Assembly: GCA_017411665.1 (NCBI GenBank) | Contig: JAFQPT010000099.1 | Coordinates: 1-7,782, forward strand | Direction of reading: 5' to 3' | Source: Oscillospiraceae bacterium | GTDB lineage: Bacteria; Bacillota_A; Clostridia; Oscillospirales; Oscillospiraceae | Length of the DNA stretch: 7,782 bases | Shown here: one piece after another, positions 5,376 to 7,782 of the stretch | Layout: each line of letters begins with the position of its first letter | Position numbering within the stretch: the first letter of the stretch is position 1 | The notes under the pieces: model-generated | Databases searched by the model: none | The model's input: only the letters and a program-made list of their open reading frames with translations | What the model was told of the DNA's origin: nothing | Position numbers and translations under genes: made by a program

Positions 5376-6638
5376 ATGAAAAAGTTTTGGATGTTGTTCC
5401 TGACTGCACTGTTGGCACTGTCCTTCTGTGCTTGTCAGAATGATACAGCCGATTCCCAGTCCGGTGGACTGCTGGATGCAATCGGTGGTGAAAAAGAGAA
5501 GGTACACACCGTACAGGTCGTAGAAACCGGCTCCGGTATCACTGTTATGACTGCGGAAGACTGGGCAGACAAGTACCCTGAAATCTACGCATCCTACATG
5601 GAAAACAATGATAATACCGAAATTCATGAATACACTGTGGATTATCCCATGCTCCCCGTCGTATATGAGGGCATGGCATTCTCCAAGTTCTATGGCAGTG
5701 CTCGCGGTCATACCTACACTGTGGAAGACGTAACCTCTACCGGACGTCCTCACGCACTGGCAAACTGCTTCACTTGTAAGACCCCCGATTACACCGCAAT
5801 GGTTAATGAAATGGGCGACGCAGCATACCAGCTGAAGTTTGACGATGTTCTTGCAGAAATCAATGAACCTATCAGCTGCTACAACTGTCATGCAAACACC
5901 GGCGATGAGCTGGTTGTTACACATACCTACCTGTCCGATGCGATGGGTGAGGATTTGATGAGTGTTGCTGCGGAAGACCTGTCTTGCGGTCAGTGCCACG
6001 TAGAATACTACTTTGATCCTGCTACTAAGGCAACAACTCTGCCTTACCAGAATCTGGCAACCATGACTCCCGATGCAATTCTGGACTACTTCAACCGTAC
6101 CATCGTTGACGGTCAGGTCTTTGCAGACTACGTCAACCCCCGCAGCGGTGTTCGCCAGATCAAGGTACAGCACCCCGAATTTGAAACCTATCTGGGTGAA
6201 GGCAGCGTACACGCAGGCGAATTCACCTGTGCTGACTGCCACATGGGTGAAGCTGTTGCTGAAGACGGCACCACCTATATCAGCCACAACTGGATCAGCC
6301 CTCTGGAAAACGAAGCACTGATGGAAAATACCTGTGCGGAATGTCACACCAATCTGACTGCTGAAGTTCGTGAAATCCAGGCTGAAAGTGAACGCCGCAC
6401 CTATGCCATCGGCTACCTGCTGGAAGGCTTGACCGAAAAGTTGGTTCTCGCTTCCAAGAGCGGTGAATACACCGACGCTGAGCTGGATGCTATTCGCATG
6501 GCAGCCCGTAACGCACAGTTCTACTGGGACTTTGTCATGGTAGAAAATGCAGAAGGTGCTCACAACTCTGCTTTGACCAGAGAATGTCTGGATAAGGCAG
6601 AAGCGCTGGCAAACGAAGCTATGAGCATGTTCAAATAA
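5376..6638 (+). CDS. nrfA: Pentaheme cytochrome c nitrite reductase NrfA, predicted lipoprotein
   Basis: Complete 420-residue NrfA (cytochrome c552), which reduces nitrite to ammonium outside the cell. The N-terminus is a lipoprotein signal: KK, a hydrophobic stretch, then SFCAC with Cys20 as the likely lipidated residue, followed by a Ser/Asp-rich linker (about 21-45). Heme sites are CFTCK (131-135, lysine-ligated active site), CYNCH (168), CGQCH (204), CADCH (285) and CAECH (320). NrfA calcium and active-site residues are kept: Glu210, Tyr211, Lys263, Gln265, His266. The C-terminal GAHNSAL resembles the conserved distal-His segment. It is slightly shorter than the enterobacterial enzyme (about 450-480). 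It begins 3 bases after the fusion gene's stop, with AGGAGGG (5362-5368) 7 bases before the ATG, so the two are translated from one message. Its catalytic part is a gapless paralogue of the fusion's C-terminal domain. Nitrite reduction is the expected activity; its electron donor is not evident. Confidence 0.95.
   Translation: MKKFWMLFLTALLALSFCACQNDTADSQSGGLLDAIGGEKEKVHTVQVVETGSGITVMTAEDWADKYPEIYASYMENNDNTEIHEYTVDYPMLPVVYEGMAFSKFYGSARGHTYTVEDVTSTGRPHALANCFTCKTPDYTAMVNEMGDAAYQLKFDDVLAEINEPISCYNCHANTGDELVVTHTYLSDAMGEDLMSVAAEDLSCGQCHVEYYFDPATKATTLPYQNLATMTPDAILDYFNRTIVDGQVFADYVNPRSGVRQIKVQHPEFETYLGEGSVHAGEFTCADCHMGEAVAEDGTTYISHNWISPLENEALMENTCAECHTNLTAEVREIQAESERRTYAIGYLLEGLTEKLVLASKSGEYTDAELDAIRMAARNAQFYWDFVMVENAEGAHNSALTRECLDKAEALANEAMSMFK
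5511..6635 (+). repeat. Tandem NrfA-domain duplication, copy 2
   Basis: Second copy of the duplicated catalytic segment. Homology starts at the Gln-Val-Val before ETGSGITV and ends at the last sense codon. Sequence before the boundary (signal peptide and linker here, FMN domain in copy 1) is unrelated, so the boundary marks where the fusion was made or lost. Confidence 0.93.
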
Positions 6639-6653
6639 TTAAAATTCCCTAAG

Positions 6654-6686
6654 CGCCGTCCGTCCAGCCTGACGGACGGCGTTTTT
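6654..6686 (+). terminator. Rho-independent terminator after nrfA
   Basis: CGCCGTCCGTC (6654-6664) pairs perfectly with GACGGACGGCG (6671-6681) around a CAGCCT loop, followed by five T (6682-6686). It starts 16 bases after the nrfA stop and separates it from resB, only 24 bases further on. Confidence 0.92.
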
Positions 6687-6697
6687 ATTATTGAAAT

Positions 6698-6712
6698 GAG
6701 GCGAAAAATTTG
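6698..6712 (+). promoter_or_regulatory. Ribosome site deciding a TTG start for resB
   Basis: GAGG (6698-6701, in context ATGAGGCG) lies 8 bases before TTG 6710-6712. The in-frame ATG at 6743 has no comparable site and would cut into the first membrane helix; the TTG start adds QKKILNFLRS, the usual basic lead-in of ResB proteins. No promoter could be picked out between the nrfA terminator and this site. Confidence 0.65.
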
Positions 6713-7782
6713 CAGAAAAAAATATTGAATTTTTTGCGTTCCATGACGTTCGGTATGATTCTGCTGGCACTTATTCTGATATGCAGCTTTGCAGGTTCTT
6801 TGATTGACCAGGGCAATCAGCCCGGCTGGTATGTGGAAGCCTTTCCCGACCATCACGGTTTGATCCTTAGTTTGGGATTGGACGATGTGTTTGACAGCTG
6901 GTATTTTATTGTACTGTTGGTGCTGCTGAGCTTGAATCTGATTCTGTGCTCTCTGGTACGTGTCCGCCGTGTGGCGAAGGCAACCAAGCTGGCACCCTAC
7001 AGTGCGGCAAACTTGAGAACAAAGGTTCATCTGAATAGCGAAGAGGTTGGTCAGCTGCGCGGATATCTGGAGCAAAGACGCTTTCGGAAAATCATCGTCA
7101 ATGAGACAACCGTATATACCAAGAATCATTTTGGGTGGTACGGTTCTTTTTTGACACATCTGGCAATTCTGCTGACCATTCTGTTTGGCGCCGCAGGTCT
7201 GTATCTGCCTGTCATTATGGACCAGACCTGTATGCCAGGTGAAGCGCTGACTATGTCTGACGGTACAAAGATCGCTGTGGAATCCTTCAGCATTGAAAAT
7301 GAGGAAGGGAAACTGGACTATGCCAGTGTGATTGAAATTATTTCTCCCAACGGAAGTTCCAGCGGTTTGCAGCGTATCAGCGTAAACCATCCTCTGAATT
7401 TCGGTGGATATAAGGTTTATCAGCAGACCTACGGCACAGCGGGGGCTGTGACGGTACGCAATACGGAAAATGGCGGAGAAGATTGTTTCCTGCTGACGGA
7501 AATGTGCTTCCTTTCTCTTGATAGCGTGAATGGCGTATGGTTTGAGGCACTGTATCCCGGTTATATCCGAGATGAGGCCGGGAACTTCACCTTGATTACC
7601 CAGACCTCCGGCTCCTATCCTGACCCTGTTTATCAAATTTTAATGGCATCTGACGGGGTGTACACACCTGTGATGGCGTTCCCCGGTGAAACGGTCAGCG
7701 TTGGCGGATTGGACTTTACCTTTGAGGATCCGGTGGAATACCCCGGTCTGCGAATTAAGCAGACACCTGGTATTGTCAATGC
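6710..7782 (+). CDS. resB: Cytochrome c biogenesis protein ResB/Ccs1, 3' truncated by window
   Basis: N-terminal 357 residues of a ResB-family membrane protein, the heme-handling partner of CcsA/ResC in System II cytochrome c maturation, which attaches heme to CXXCH motifs outside the cell. Three membrane helices are visible: about 12-32 (FGMILLALILICSFAGSLI), about 64-83 (SWYFIVLLVLLSLNLILCS, then R-V-R-R) and about 145-165. The third contains His150 in the THLAILLT segment, at the place of the conserved transmembrane His of the family. A large extracytoplasmic domain follows from about 166 and is still open at the window edge. The family usually runs to about 450-550 residues, with a last helix near the end. 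The SMxFGxILL...GSLI opening and vFDSWYF-to-C..R block are typical. Its place behind two pentaheme genes suggests it serves them, and a ccsA/resC gene is expected next. Absence of a stop explains why the frame runs off the end. Confidence 0.92.
   Translation, partial: MQKKILNFLRSMTFGMILLALILICSFAGSLIDQGNQPGWYVEAFPDHHGLILSLGLDDVFDSWYFIVLLVLLSLNLILCSLVRVRRVAKATKLAPYSAANLRTKVHLNSEEVGQLRGYLEQRRFRKIIVNETTVYTKNHFGWYGSFLTHLAILLTILFGAAGLYLPVIMDQTCMPGEALTMSDGTKIAVESFSIENEEGKLDYASVIEIISPNGSSSGLQRISVNHPLNFGGYKVYQQTYGTAGAVTVRNTENGGEDCFLLTEMCFLSLDSVNGVWFEALYPGYIRDEAGNFTLITQTSGSYPDPVYQILMASDGVYTPVMAFPGETVSVGGLDFTFEDPVEYPGLRIKQTPGIVN

Noticed and set aside
3123..6563. A 1146-codon open frame on the minus strand, antisense to both nrf genes
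   Set aside because: It mirrors the codon pattern of the two duplicated genes (its internal repeats are the duplication itself), has no recognisable domain or good ribosome site, and lies opposite genes with unmistakable NrfA and FMN motifs.
1..7782. CRISPR arrays, tRNA or rRNA genes, riboswitches
   Set aside because: No regularly spaced repeats, no cloverleaf or rRNA-like segment, and no leader long enough for a recognisable riboswitch were seen by eye; weakly conserved small RNAs cannot be excluded.

Overview
The window most resembles a chromosomal segment of an anaerobic Firmicute, probably a gut member of the Clostridia (Oscillospiraceae/Ruminococcaceae-like). This is inferred from Gram-positive style Shine-Dalgarno sites, a short Firmicutes-type lipoprotein signal, a System II (ResB) cytochrome c maturation gene and the KdgK-like sugar kinase. 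No taxonomic search was possible.

Region 1 (1-2490) is a plus-strand sugar/carbon operon. It holds the 3' two-thirds of a PfkB-family kinase (KdgK-like), an intact serine alpha/beta hydrolase with a clear catalytic triad, and a zinc-dependent medium-chain dehydrogenase that is a pseudogene (in-frame stop, +1 frameshift in a G6 run, and about 90 missing codons). A strong 15-bp terminator closes the unit.

Region 2 (about 2490-3140) is a gene graveyard, AT-rich from about 2850 onward. A stub of an OmpR-type response regulator DNA-binding domain on the plus strand abuts a stub of the N-terminus of a YyaL/DUF255 thioredoxin-like protein on the minus strand. Beyond it lie a minus-strand coiled-coil remnant with an internal stop and an 18-codon ORF with a perfect Shine-Dalgarno. 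Rearrangement and decay seem to have preceded, or accompanied, placement of the next operon.

Region 3 (3142-6686) is the main interest. A near-consensus sigma-A promoter drives two genes. The first encodes a membrane-anchored protein of 717 residues that fuses two RnfG/NqrC-type FMN-binding domains to a complete pentaheme ammonia-forming nitrite reductase (NrfA) domain with the CXXCK active-site heme. The second, three bases downstream, encodes a stand-alone NrfA predicted to be a lipoprotein. Its 375-codon catalytic part aligns with the first without a single gap, at about 78% protein identity by my hand count. No NrfH or NrfBCD quinol-oxidising partner is visible. The covalent flavin domains are therefore candidates for the electron-delivery module, passing electrons from a membrane flavin system to the hemes on the outer face of the membrane. 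A GC-rich terminator follows.

Region 4 (6710-7782) is the 5' part of a resB/ccs1 gene, starting at TTG and running off the window. Its product would attach heme to apocytochromes outside the cell, which the two pentaheme proteins need, so regions 3 and 4 probably form one respiratory locus continuing to the right.
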